Positions 1 through 6,479 of a stretch of DNA of 13,243 nucleotides are shown here, piece by piece. How positions within the stretch are numbered: position 1 is the first letter of the stretch; each line of letters opens with the position of its first letter. The translations under genes and the position numbers were made by a program. A model generated the notes under the pieces. The model had not been told where the DNA came from and did not search any database. It saw only the letters and a program-made list of their open reading frames with translations. Location of the stretch: contig JBLNBU010000047.1 in the NCBI GenBank assembly GCA_050260215.1, forward strand, positions 1-13,243, written 5' to 3'. Source of the stretch: JBLNBU01 sp050260215. Its GTDB lineage: Bacteria > Pseudomonadota > Alphaproteobacteria > Rhodospirillales > Magnetospirillaceae.

Positions 1-22
1 AAGCCCGAGGGTCCGGAACCGT

Positions 23-58
23 TGTCGTGTAGCCGACAGGCGTGTCGCACAGCCGACA
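23..58. promoter_or_regulatory. Tandem NifA-type upstream activator dyads (TGT-N10-ACA, two copies)
   Basis: Two perfect dyads lie 20 bases apart: TGTCGTGTAGCCGACA (23-38) and TGTCGCACAGCCGACA (43-58). Both fit TGTCG-N6-CGACA, and so also TGT-N10-ACA, the established binding consensus of the sigma-54 activator NifA. The two copies are also a direct repeat, sharing AGCCGACAGG at 31-40 and 51-60. I found no good -24/-12 promoter on the plus strand between here and the nnrS start, so they may serve a divergent gene left of the window. They could also belong to another dyad-binding regulator that controls nnrS. The dyads are seen directly; NifA as the binder is inference. Confidence 0.5.
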
Positions 59-64
59 GGGGGC

Positions 65-78
65 TTGACGGCTGTCAA
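65..78. promoter_or_regulatory. FNR/NnrR-family binding site upstream of nnrS
   Basis: TTGACGGCTGTCAA is a perfect 14-base inverted repeat (TTGAC-N4-GTCAA). It matches the TTG-N8-CAA pattern bound by FNR, Dnr and NnrR regulators, which respond to oxygen loss or nitric oxide. Its centre is 62.5 bases ahead of the nnrS ATG. A class II arrangement (centre at -41.5) would put the transcript start near 113, just ahead of the ribosome binding site AAGAGG (123-128). nnrS genes are classic targets of NnrR-type regulators, so site and gene support each other. Confidence 0.7.
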
Positions 79-133
79 GGTTGGCCCGGTCGACGGCGCG
101 CACTGTCCCTGAAGTGTTTCCAAAGAGGTAGAT

Positions 134-1342
134 ATGGCCACCATCCAGCTCCAGGAACCCGTCTATCGCGGTGCCGCCGGCCCGGTGTTCTTCGCCGCCG
201 GGTTCCGTCCGTTCTTCCTGTTCGCCGGAGTGCAGGCGGCGCTGATGCTGCCGATCTGGCTGCTGGTGTGGAGCGGGGTGTTGGGCGTGACCCTGCCGGT
301 GCCGCCGGCGGTATGGCACGCCCATGCCATGGTGTTCGGCTTCGGCGGTGCCGCAGTGGGCGGCTTCCTTTTGACCGCGGTGCCCAACTGGACCAACACC
401 CACCACGTCTCGGGCCGACCGCTGATGGTGCTGTTCGCCCTGTGGCTGGCCGGGCGGGTGGCAAGTGTCCTGGCCGGGGTGCTGCCCCCGGTGGTGGTCG
501 CCGTGGCCGAGTTGTCCTACCTGCCCGTGCTGGCGGTGATGATGGCCAAGCCGCTGGTCGCCGCGGGCAAGTGGCGCAACATCGCCTTCCTGCCGATCCT
601 GGGGGTGCTGTGGGTGGCCGACGCCATGGTCCAGGCCGAGGCCTTGACCGGGGCGCAGACCGGCATGCTGGGCATCTATTGCGGCGTGTTCATCCTGTTG
701 CTGATGATCGCCATCGTCGGCGGGCGCATCGTGCCGTCGTTCACCCAGAACTGGTGGCGGATGCAGGGCCGCGCGGTCGAGGTCAAGCCGATCACCTGGA
801 TCGAGAAGGGCGGGGCGGCCGGCTCGGTGGTCGCCGCGGCCGTCGCCCAGGCCCATTTCGCCGGCACCACCGGTGCGGGCGTGGTGCTGCTGGCGGCTGC
901 CGCCATCCACGGCGTGCGGCTGTCGCGCTGGCACGGGGCGGGCACCCAGGCCAATCCGATCCTGGGCGTGCTGCACCTGGGCTATCTCTGGCTGGTGATC
1001 GGGCTGGCGCTGCTCGGCGTGTCCAGCCTGGTGCCGGCGCTGCCGGCCTCGGCGGCGCTGCACGCGCTGACCGCGGGCTGCGTCGGCACCATGGTGCTGG
1101 CGGTGATGAGCCGCGCCGCCCTCGGCCATTCGGGCCGCCCGCTCGAGGTGGCGAAGTCGACGGTGGCGGCCTATGGGCTGGTGTCGCTGGGAGCCTTGCT
1201 GCGGGTGGTGGCGCCGCTGACCGATGCGTCGGCCGCGCTGACCGTTGCCGGCGGGCTGGCGTGGACGGCGGCGTGGGTGCTGTTCGTGGTGGTGTACTTG
1301 CCGATCGTGACTCGTCCGCGCGCGGATGGGCGGCCGGGCTGA
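134..1342 (+). CDS. nnrS: NnrS family haem/copper membrane protein
   Basis: This 402-residue polytopic membrane protein is nearly all hydrophobic helices, about 12, as usual for NnrS. Family landmarks are the N-terminal GPVFFAAGFRPFFLFAG (16-32), the His-rich WHAHAMVFGF (61-70), GGFLLTAVPNWT (76-87) and GGRIVPSFTQNWW near residues 196-208. NnrS proteins of denitrifiers contain haem and copper and help cells tolerate nitric oxide or handle metals during denitrification; the exact reaction is not settled. The ATG follows AAGAGG by 5 bases, and an FNR/NnrR-type box lies upstream, which fits induction by low oxygen or nitric oxide. One oddity is HAHAM at 62-66, where family members as I recall them usually read H-x-H-E-M, so the Glu is lost. 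An unknown 85-residue gene follows after 68 bases. The family call is firm; the detailed role is not. Confidence 0.92.
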   Translation: MATIQLQEPVYRGAAGPVFFAAGFRPFFLFAGVQAALMLPIWLLVWSGVLGVTLPVPPAVWHAHAMVFGFGGAAVGGFLLTAVPNWTNTHHVSGRPLMVLFALWLAGRVASVLAGVLPPVVVAVAELSYLPVLAVMMAKPLVAAGKWRNIAFLPILGVLWVADAMVQAEALTGAQTGMLGIYCGVFILLLMIAIVGGRIVPSFTQNWWRMQGRAVEVKPITWIEKGGAAGSVVAAAVAQAHFAGTTGAGVVLLAAAAIHGVRLSRWHGAGTQANPILGVLHLGYLWLVIGLALLGVSSLVPALPASAALHALTAGCVGTMVLAVMSRAALGHSGRPLEVAKSTVAAYGLVSLGALLRVVAPLTDASAALTVAGGLAWTAAWVLFVVVYLPIVTRPRADGRPG

Positions 1343-1410
1343 GGCTTAACCAAGCGGCAAGGTCCGGGGCTTAGGAACGGGGCGTCGCCACATTGCCGCC
1401 AGGAGCGCCG

Positions 1411-1668
1411 ATGCCCATGCCTCTCGTCGTGATCCAGACCACCATTCCCGGCCGGGATCATCGGCCCTTCCGCATTTCCGAGGTGCTGGACCGGGTCGCC
1501 GACACCAGCGCCGAGGCGCTCGACGTCGCCGCCATCCACATCGGCGGCGACCGCCAGGCGGTCCTCGACCTGCTCACGGTGCGCTGGCACGACACCGGCA
1601 ATTACTGGCTGGTCTCGTACGAGCCGGCGCCCGAGTTCACCCGCGGGGAACGGGTGTACGTCAATTGA
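1411..1668 (+). CDS. Hypothetical protein, 85 residues
   Basis: I do not recognise this small soluble protein. The ATG at 1411 is preceded by AGGAG (1401-1405) at a 5-base spacing, so I prefer it to an in-frame TTG at 1393; an ATG at 1417 is also possible. It has no signal peptide, membrane helix or cysteine. The sequence alternates likely beta strands and helices, with an aromatic C-terminal part (HDTGNYWLVSYEPAPEF) and the end GERVYVN. It starts 68 bases after nnrS on the same strand and may share its transcript. It ends only 4 bases before the convergent EAL-protein gene, and its TGA lies inside the palindrome CGTCAATTGACG (1659-1670). The good ribosome binding site and clean fit between neighbours support a real gene; no function can be given. 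Confidence 0.7.
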   Translation: MPMPLVVIQTTIPGRDHRPFRISEVLDRVADTSAEALDVAAIHIGGDRQAVLDLLTVRWHDTGNYWLVSYEPAPEFTRGERVYVN

Positions 1669-1670
1669 CG
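1659..1670. repeat. 12-base perfect palindrome between convergent genes
   Basis: CGTCAATTGACG is a perfect palindrome covering the stop codon of the 85-residue gene, 2 bases before the end of the minus-strand EAL gene. As RNA it could form only a 4-bp stem (CGTC/GACG) with an AATT loop and has no T tract, so a role as bidirectional terminator is weak. Confidence 0.3.
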
Positions 1671-1672
1671 CC

Positions 1673-3982
1673 TCACCCCGCCTGGACCCGGCCCAGTTGC
1701 AGCAGGCCGGCGAAGGTGTCGGGGGGAACGGGGCGGGAGTAGTAGAAGCCCTGGATCTCGTCGCAGTTCAGGGTCTTCAGCTTGTCCAGTTGTTCGGGGT
1801 TCTCGACGCCCTCGGCCACCACCGACAGGTTCAGGGTGTGGGCCATGGCGATGATGGCGCCGACGATCTCGGAGCTGGTGCCGTTGCTGTCCAGGTCCTG
1901 GATGAACGAGCGGTCGATCTTCAGCTTGTCGAGCGGGAAGCGCTTCAGGTAGCTGAGGCTGGAATAGCCGGTGCCGAAGTCGTCGACGGCCAGGCGCACG
2001 CCCTGGGCGTGCAGCTCCATCAGGGTGCTGATGGCGACCTCGGGGTTGCGCATGACCGCGCTTTCGGTCAGTTCCAGCTCGATCAGCGCCGGCTCGATGC
2101 GGTGGGCGGCCAGCACGTCGACGACCCGGTCGACCAAGTCGGGCTGGCGGAACTGGTGGGCCGAGATGTTGACCGCGATCTGCACCGCGGGCAGGCCCGC
2201 CGCCTGCCAGGCGCGGACCTGGCGGCAGACGTGGTCCAGCACCCAGTTGCCGATGGGGATGATCAGTCCGGTTTCCTCGGCCAGCGGGATGAAGCTGGAC
2301 GGCGGGATCATGCCGTATTCCGAATGCTGCCAGCGCAGCAGCGCCTCGGCGCCGACCAGGCGGCCGGTGGCGGTTTCCACCTTGGGCTGGTAGTAGACCA
2401 TCAGCTCATCGCGGGCGATGGCCTTGCGCAGATCGGTTTCCAGCTGCAGCCGCTCGATGGAATTGGCGTTCATCTCGGGCGTGTAGAACTGGTAGCCGTG
2501 CTCGGTGTGCTCCTTCGAGCGGGTCATGGCCGTCTCGGCCTTGGTCACCAGCTCGTCGGGGTCGCGCCCGTCGACGGGATAGACGCTGATGCCCAGCGAG
2601 GCGGTGACGAACAGCTCGTGCGGGCCGATCTCGAACGACGGCGTGAAGCATTCCAGCAGGCGCGAGATCACCAGATGGGCATCGGGGGCCTGGGCCAGCT
2701 CGGTCAGCAGGCAGCAGAAGGTGTCGCCCCTGAGCCGTGCCACCGTGTCGTGGCCGCGCAGGCCCCCGGCCAGGCGGTCGGCGACCATGCGCAGCAGCTG
2801 GTCGCCGGTCTGGTGGCCCAGGGTCTCGTTGACGGTGCGGAAGCGGTTGAGCCCGACCATCACCAGCGCCACCTTGCGCCCCTGGCGTTCGCCGCGTTCC
2901 AGCGCCTGCTTCAGGCGGTCCATGAACAAATAGCGGTTGGGCAGCCGGGTGACCGCGTCGTAGTAGGTCAGCGTACGGATGGTCTCTTCGGCACGCTTGT
3001 GCTTGCTGATGTCCGAGAACACCCCGACATAGCGGGTGGTCTGGCCGCCGGCGTCGGTGATGGCGCGGATGGTCAGCCACTCGGGGTAGGCCTCGCCGTC
3101 CTTGCGGCGGTTCCAGATCTCGCCCGACCATTCTCCGTTCTCGCGGATGGCCTGCCACATGGCGGCGTAGAACTGGGCGTCCTGCAGGCCGGACTTCATG
3201 ATGTTGGCGTCCTTGCCCAGCACCTCGTCGCGGCCATAGCCGGAAATGCGGCAGAACGCCTGGTTGACCCACAAGATGGTGCCGCGCCGGTCGGTGACCA
3301 TGACGCCTTCCATGGTGCATTCCAGCACCTTCTCGGCGACATCCAGGCGGGCCAGGGCACGCTTGCGCGCCGACAGGTCATGGACGACGGCGACGAAGCG
3401 GCGCTGGCCGTCGCGGTACATCTCGGCCACCGACAGTTCGGCCGGAAAGACGGCGCCATCGCGCCGCCGGGCCAGCAACTCGCGCCCGGTGCCCAGGAAC
3501 TCGGCGTCGGCGTCGCCGGCGACGTGGCCCTTCAGCATCTCGCGCTGGCGGCGGGCGTAGGGCTCGGCGAACAGGCCGTCGAGAGGCTCGCCCACCACCG
3601 CGGCGGGGGGATAGCCGAACATCCGCTCGGCCGAGGGGTTGAACAGGCGGATGTGGCCGCGCTCGTCGGCGACCACCAGGGCGTCGGGCAGTGAGGAGAT
3701 GATGACGTCCAGGCAGGCCTCGGCCTCGCGCGCGGCCTCGCGGGCCTGGGCAAGCTGGGCGGTCTGGGCGGGGCGCAGGCGGTCGACCAGCAGGTAGACC
3801 AGCAGGCCGGAAAACAGCAGCCAGCCCCAGGCGTCGGTGGTGATGGGCGAGGGGGCCGACAGCGACATGGCGCCGGCACCGGCCAGGACCCAGCCGAGCC
3901 CCGCAACCGCGGGTGCGCGGGACAAGGCGGCGATGGGGGCGAAGGGCCCGCGATCGCCAGAATCCCGGCCTTCGCTCGACAT
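1673..3982 (-). CDS. Membrane PAS-PAS-GGDEF-EAL protein, probable c-di-GMP phosphodiesterase with degenerate GGDEF
   Basis: This 769-residue protein would act at the inner membrane in cyclic-di-GMP turnover. It has two N-terminal membrane helices (about 24-43 and 51-67), a short coiled segment (70-92), PAS domain 1 (about 90-205), PAS domain 2 (about 213-330, ending VFSDISKHKRAEE), GGDEF (about 335-500) and EAL (about 510-762). The EAL half looks active: E546-A-L, N605, E640, D667-D668, K688, E724 and Q744 are present. The GGDEF half does not. The signature reads R418-G-D-T-F, and the metal-binding Asp of the usual D-x-D-x-F stretch is replaced (G377-L-N-R-F). It may bind GTP as a regulatory domain or only be structural. 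PAS domains suggest control by a ligand, redox state or oxygen; no haem or flavin motif can be assigned. The start has only a G-rich stretch (GGGGGAC) upstream. The gene stands alone, divergent from the S-adenosylmethionine hydrolase gene. Confidence 0.93.
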   Translation of the reverse strand: MSSEGRDSGDRGPFAPIAALSRAPAVAGLGWVLAGAGAMSLSAPSPITTDAWGWLLFSGLLVYLLVDRLRPAQTAQLAQAREAAREAEACLDVIISSLPDALVVADERGHIRLFNPSAERMFGYPPAAVVGEPLDGLFAEPYARRQREMLKGHVAGDADAEFLGTGRELLARRRDGAVFPAELSVAEMYRDGQRRFVAVVHDLSARKRALARLDVAEKVLECTMEGVMVTDRRGTILWVNQAFCRISGYGRDEVLGKDANIMKSGLQDAQFYAAMWQAIRENGEWSGEIWNRRKDGEAYPEWLTIRAITDAGGQTTRYVGVFSDISKHKRAEETIRTLTYYDAVTRLPNRYLFMDRLKQALERGERQGRKVALVMVGLNRFRTVNETLGHQTGDQLLRMVADRLAGGLRGHDTVARLRGDTFCCLLTELAQAPDAHLVISRLLECFTPSFEIGPHELFVTASLGISVYPVDGRDPDELVTKAETAMTRSKEHTEHGYQFYTPEMNANSIERLQLETDLRKAIARDELMVYYQPKVETATGRLVGAEALLRWQHSEYGMIPPSSFIPLAEETGLIIPIGNWVLDHVCRQVRAWQAAGLPAVQIAVNISAHQFRQPDLVDRVVDVLAAHRIEPALIELELTESAVMRNPEVAISTLMELHAQGVRLAVDDFGTGYSSLSYLKRFPLDKLKIDRSFIQDLDSNGTSSEIVGAIIAMAHTLNLSVVAEGVENPEQLDKLKTLNCDEIQGFYYSRPVPPDTFAGLLQLGRVQAG

Positions 3983-4008
3983 CGGCTGCGTCCCCCAGTT
4001 GCCCCCAA

Positions 4009-4030
4009 AAATCGGGCCATTACCCGATTT
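4009..4030. promoter_or_regulatory. Operator-like inverted repeat in the divergent control region
   Basis: AAATCGGG (4009-4016) and CCCGATTT (4023-4030) are perfect 8-base arms around the 6-base spacer CCATTA. The repeat lies in the 174-base gap (3983-4156) between the EAL gene and the S-adenosylmethionine hydrolase gene, 27 bases from the EAL start and ahead of a possible plus-strand promoter. It has no T tract, so an operator is more likely than a terminator. The regulator is unknown. Confidence 0.4.
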
Positions 4031-4049
4031 CGATGCAAAGAGTACCGCT

Positions 4050-4076
4050 TTGGATGCAGCCGCAACAAGCTATCAT
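4050..4076 (+). promoter_or_regulatory. Possible sigma-70 promoter for the S-adenosylmethionine hydrolase gene
   Basis: TTGGAT (4050-4055) and TATCAT (4071-4076) lie 15 bases apart (16 if the -35 is read as TTTGGA at 4049-4054). The -10 box matches consensus at 5 of 6 positions. This stretch is clearly AT-richer than its surroundings and leaves a leader of about 75 bases before the gene. The call rests on two short boxes and is tentative. Confidence 0.3.
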
Positions 4077-4156
4077 AAGTGTGCCATTTCACAGACGGGC
4101 CTTCTTCTAAAGAATAGGGATGGGGCCGTCCGAATTTCCAAATGGACCAGGGAAAG

Positions 4157-4891
4157 ATGCAGCTGATCGCCACCTTCACCGACTTTGGATTGGAAGGACC
4201 TTATCTGGGCCAGGTCAAGGCCGTCCTCCACCAGATGGCTGCGGGCGTGCCGGTGATCGACCTGCTTGCCGATGCGCCGGCCTTCGATCCGCGCGCCTCG
4301 GCCTACCTGCTGGCGGCGCTGGCCCCCGAGATGCCGGTGGGCGCGGTGGTCCTGGCGGTGGTCGACCCTGGCGTCGGCGGCGACCGGCTACCCATGGTGG
4401 CGGCCATCGACGGGCGCTGGTACGTGGGCCCCGACAACGGCCTGTTCGAGCCGCTGCTGCGCCGGGCCGCCCAGGCGCGCGCATGGCGCATCGACTGGCG
4501 CCCCGAGCGGCTGTCCAGCTCGTTCCACGGCCGCGACCTGTTCGCTCCGGTGGCGGCAAGGCTGGCGGCCGGGCAGGGGCCCGAGGCGGCGGGATGCGTG
4601 GCCATGCCGGTGCCCAGGCGCCCAGATTGGCCCGACGAGCTGGCCGAGATCGTCTATGTCGACCACTACGGCAACGCCATGACCGGGGTGCGGGCGGCCT
4701 CCGTGGCGGCGGGTGCGCGCCTGGTGGCCGGCGGGCGCACCCTGGCGCGGGCCGGCACCTTCGGCGACGTCGGCGCCGGCCAGGCCTTCTGGTACGAGAA
4801 CTCTAGCGGCCTGGTTGAAGTGGCGGTCAACGGCGGACGGGCGGACACCGCGCTAAGCCTTTCCGTCGGCTCGCCCGTGAGTATCGCGTGA
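4157..4891 (+). CDS. S-adenosyl-L-methionine hydrolase (adenosine-forming), DUF62 / SAM hydroxide adenosyltransferase family
   Basis: This 244-residue soluble enzyme belongs to the fluorinase/chlorinase fold family, whose common bacterial and archaeal members use water (hydroxide) to split S-adenosylmethionine into adenosine and methionine. Visible landmarks are TFTDFG (6-11), VDPGVGGDR (69-77), YVGPDNGLFEPL (89-100), SSSFHGRDLFAPVAA (120-134) and YVDHYGNAMT near residues 167-176. The Asp-Arg-His set of the hydroxide-using group is present (D70, R77, H124), and no halogenase-type insert is visible. I chose the ATG at 4157 because AGGGA lies 3 bases before it and family members begin directly with the TDFG strand; an in-frame ATG at 4142 would add five residues. 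It leads a three-gene run with the metallo-hydrolase and the lipoprotein. Its physiological purpose is unclear in the family generally. Confidence 0.9.
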   Translation: MQLIATFTDFGLEGPYLGQVKAVLHQMAAGVPVIDLLADAPAFDPRASAYLLAALAPEMPVGAVVLAVVDPGVGGDRLPMVAAIDGRWYVGPDNGLFEPLLRRAAQARAWRIDWRPERLSSSFHGRDLFAPVAARLAAGQGPEAAGCVAMPVPRRPDWPDELAEIVYVDHYGNAMTGVRAASVAAGARLVAGGRTLARAGTFGDVGAGQAFWYENSSGLVEVAVNGGRADTALSLSVGSPVSIA

Positions 4892-4897
4892 CGCGAT
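4883..4897 (+). terminator. Small hairpin with the stop codon in its loop
   Basis: ATCGCG-TGA-CGCGAT is a perfect 6-bp inverted repeat whose 3-base loop is exactly the stop codon (4889-4891) of the S-adenosylmethionine hydrolase gene. No T tract follows, so a true intrinsic terminator is doubtful. It could reduce read-through or stabilise the transcript end, or be chance in GC-rich DNA. Confidence 0.25.
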
Positions 4898-4957
4898 GAT
4901 TTCGAGATGCGCAGACGAAGCGAAAAGGATAATGTGTTTTTCGGGAAGGATTGGGAG

Positions 4958-5794
4958 ATGGGCCAGATGGGATTCAAGGTGAAGTTTTGGGGGGTGCGCG
5001 GAAGCATCGCCTGTCCTTCGCCCGACCATATGGTTTATGGGGGCAATACCAGCTGCGTCGAAATCTCCATCGGTGACGAGGTCATCATCCTCGACGCCGG
5101 CACCGGCATTCGCGCCCTGGGCCAGGACCTGGCCCGCCGCGGCATCGGTTCTGCGACCCTGCTGCTGACCCACACCCACTGGGACCACATCAACGGCTTT
5201 CCGTTCTTCGGCCCGGCCTTCACTGCCACGTTCAAGCTGCGCATCATGGCCGGCCACCTGATGGGCAAGCCGGGCGGCATCCGCACCGTGCTGGCCAACC
5301 AGATGGACAACCCGACCTTTCCGGTGCCGCTGACCGCCATGCGCGGGGTGATGTCGTTCCAGGACTTCAACGCCGGCGAGACATTCACCCTGAACGGCGG
5401 AATCGTGGTCAAGACCGGGGCCCTGCGCCATCCCAACGGCGCCACCGGCTACCGGATCGAGCATGCCGGCGCCGCGGTGTGCTACGTCACCGACACCGAG
5501 CACGTCCCCGGCCAGCCCGATCCCAACGTGCTGAAGCTGATCGAGGGCGCCGATCTGGTCATCTACGACAGCACCTATACTGACGACGAATTCGCGGCCA
5601 AGGTAGGCTGGGGCCACTCGACCTGGCAGGAAGGCGTGCGGTTGGCCAAGACGGCCAACGTCAAGCGCCTGGCCATCTTCCACCATGACCCCGACCACAT
5701 CGATTCCTTCATGTCCGCGGTCGAGGACGAGGCCAGGGGCCAGTTCGCCGGCAGCATGGTCGCCCGCGACGGCATGGAACTGGAAATGGTCTGA
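4958..5794 (+). CDS. Metallo-beta-lactamase-fold hydrolase
   Basis: This 278-residue cytoplasmic metal-dependent hydrolase carries the zinc motif THTHWDH (71-77: H72, H74, D76, H77). Further candidate ligands are H158 (LRHPN), D179 or D204, and H247 in FHHDPDH. The N-terminal FWGVRGS (10-16) with YGGNTSCVE (27-35) marks a common proteobacterial group related to class II cyclic-nucleotide phosphodiesterases and PhnP-like phosphodiesterases; the substrate of this member is not known. I prefer the ATG at 4958 because GAAGGA (4945-4950) precedes it by 7 bases and FKVKFWGVRGS then begins the protein. An ATG at 4907 would add 17 polar residues with a poorer ribosome binding site. It follows the S-adenosylmethionine hydrolase gene by 66 bases and precedes the lipoprotein gene by 5. 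A phosphodiester substrate is a reasonable guess only. Confidence 0.88.
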   Translation: MGQMGFKVKFWGVRGSIACPSPDHMVYGGNTSCVEISIGDEVIILDAGTGIRALGQDLARRGIGSATLLLTHTHWDHINGFPFFGPAFTATFKLRIMAGHLMGKPGGIRTVLANQMDNPTFPVPLTAMRGVMSFQDFNAGETFTLNGGIVVKTGALRHPNGATGYRIEHAGAAVCYVTDTEHVPGQPDPNVLKLIEGADLVIYDSTYTDDEFAAKVGWGHSTWQEGVRLAKTANVKRLAIFHHDPDHIDSFMSAVEDEARGQFAGSMVARDGMELEMV

Positions 5795-5799
5795 TCCGC

Positions 5800-6267
5800 A
5801 TGGCGGCTTTCCCGACCTGGGCAGTGGCGGCGGTGGCGGGGGCCTTGCTGTCCGGCTGCGCCGCCATCATCGGCTCGGGCGAGTCCCAGGTCGACCTGCG
5901 CACCAATCCCGAGCCGTCCCATTGCCGCCTCGACGGCCGCAATGCCTTCACCCTCGAGGTCGACACTCCCGCCATCGTGACGCTGCCCAGTTCGGCCTCG
6001 CCGGTGCGGGTGACCTGCAGCGCACCCGGCCGGCGCAATTCGGTCGGCATGCTTGACGCCACCGCCAACGGCTGGATCTGGGCCAATGCCGGCCTGTCGG
6101 TGGCCACCGGCGGCGTCGCCATCCTGGGCGCCTTCGTCGACGAGAGCCTGGGCGCGGGCAAGTCCTTCCAGAAGGAAGCTTCCTTCGACCTCGAGCCCGA
6201 CCATGCGCGCCAGATCAAGGCACGCTCGCGCGACGGCCTTTCCGATCTCGACCTCAAGACCCGATAG
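5800..6267 (+). CDS. Small putative outer-membrane lipoprotein
   Basis: This 155-residue protein has a hydrophobic signal (about 7-17) ending in the lipobox LSGC (17-20), so Cys20 should be lipid-modified after export. The mature part begins with a stretch of the form S-Q-V-D-L-R-T-N-P-E-P (29-39), followed by a C-x-L-D-G pattern (42-46), which recalls PEGA-like beta domains. A second hydrophobic, Gly/Ala-rich segment (about 92-113, ending GAFVDESLGAG) is a pattern I associate with small uncharacterised proteobacterial lipoproteins; it may insert into or lie along a membrane. The charged C terminus follows. The gene starts 5 bases after the metallo-hydrolase stop, with GGAAATGG (5782-5789) as a loose ribosome binding site, so the two are likely cotranscribed. 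No specific function can be assigned. Confidence 0.8.
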   Translation: MAAFPTWAVAAVAGALLSGCAAIIGSGESQVDLRTNPEPSHCRLDGRNAFTLEVDTPAIVTLPSSASPVRVTCSAPGRRNSVGMLDATANGWIWANAGLSVATGGVAILGAFVDESLGAGKSFQKEASFDLEPDHARQIKARSRDGLSDLDLKTR

Positions 6268-6272
6268 GGTCT
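6257..6272 (+). terminator. Terminator-like hairpin at the end of the lipoprotein gene
   Basis: AGACCC-GATA-GGGTCT is a perfect 6-bp stem with a 4-base loop that overlaps the TAG stop (6265-6267), followed by AAAA rather than a T tract. It sits where the three-gene transcript should end. A weaker hairpin GGTC-ATAG-GACC follows at 6290-6301. Weak or factor-dependent termination is possible. Confidence 0.35.
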
Positions 6273-6475
6273 AAAATCACCGCCGGGTAGGTCATAGGAC
6301 CGCTCATACGGGTGGGGCTATGCCCCCAAAATGGGGTGTTGCGCACTGCAGCAAAACGGTATTTCGTTGCGGCTATTCATTTGGTAAATTTGTTGCGTGA
6401 AAGTGCCGGCCGAGGGTAATGTTCGGCACATATTAGGCTAAAGTCATGTGCAGGTGCGAAGGCGCCGGGGTGCCG
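6268..6475. other. Non-coding stretch with clustered small hairpins
   Basis: I see no gene here. It is AT-richer than its neighbours around 6353-6400. Besides the hairpins at 6257-6272 and 6290-6301, it holds two mutually exclusive stems sharing one C-run: GGGGC-TAT-GCCCC (6314-6326) and CCCCA-AAA-TGGGG (6324-6336). A longer inverted repeat, GTGCCG/CGGCAC (6403-6408 and 6424-6429), has a 15-base spacer. These could be termination or regulatory structures ahead of the rnf promoter. No small RNA can be named. Confidence 0.4.
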
Positions 6476-6479
6476 CGAC

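Noticed and set aside
83..97. Sigma-54-like TTGGCCCG...GGC upstream of nnrS
   Set aside because: The spacing from GG (83-84) to GC (96-97) is 11 instead of 10, and the -12 half reads ACGGC rather than TTGC.
22..1374. Long plus-strand reading frame (450 codons) over nnrS
   Set aside because: It is a shadow in another frame: Arg/Gly/Pro-rich low-complexity translation without family motifs, while the 134-1342 frame is a clear NnrS protein.
1697..3694. Long plus-strand reading frame (665 codons) antisense to the EAL gene
   Set aside because: Its composition (Val/Gly/Gln/His-rich) is typical of antisense frames in high-GC DNA, and the minus strand encodes complete PAS, GGDEF and EAL domains.
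4907..4957. Upstream start for the metallo-hydrolase
   Set aside because: The ribosome binding site is weak, and the 17 added residues are polar; the ATG at 4958 has GAAGGA at a 7-base spacing.
6420..6430. TGTTCGGCACA as a NifA site
   Set aside because: The half-sites TGT and ACA are 5 bases apart, not 10.
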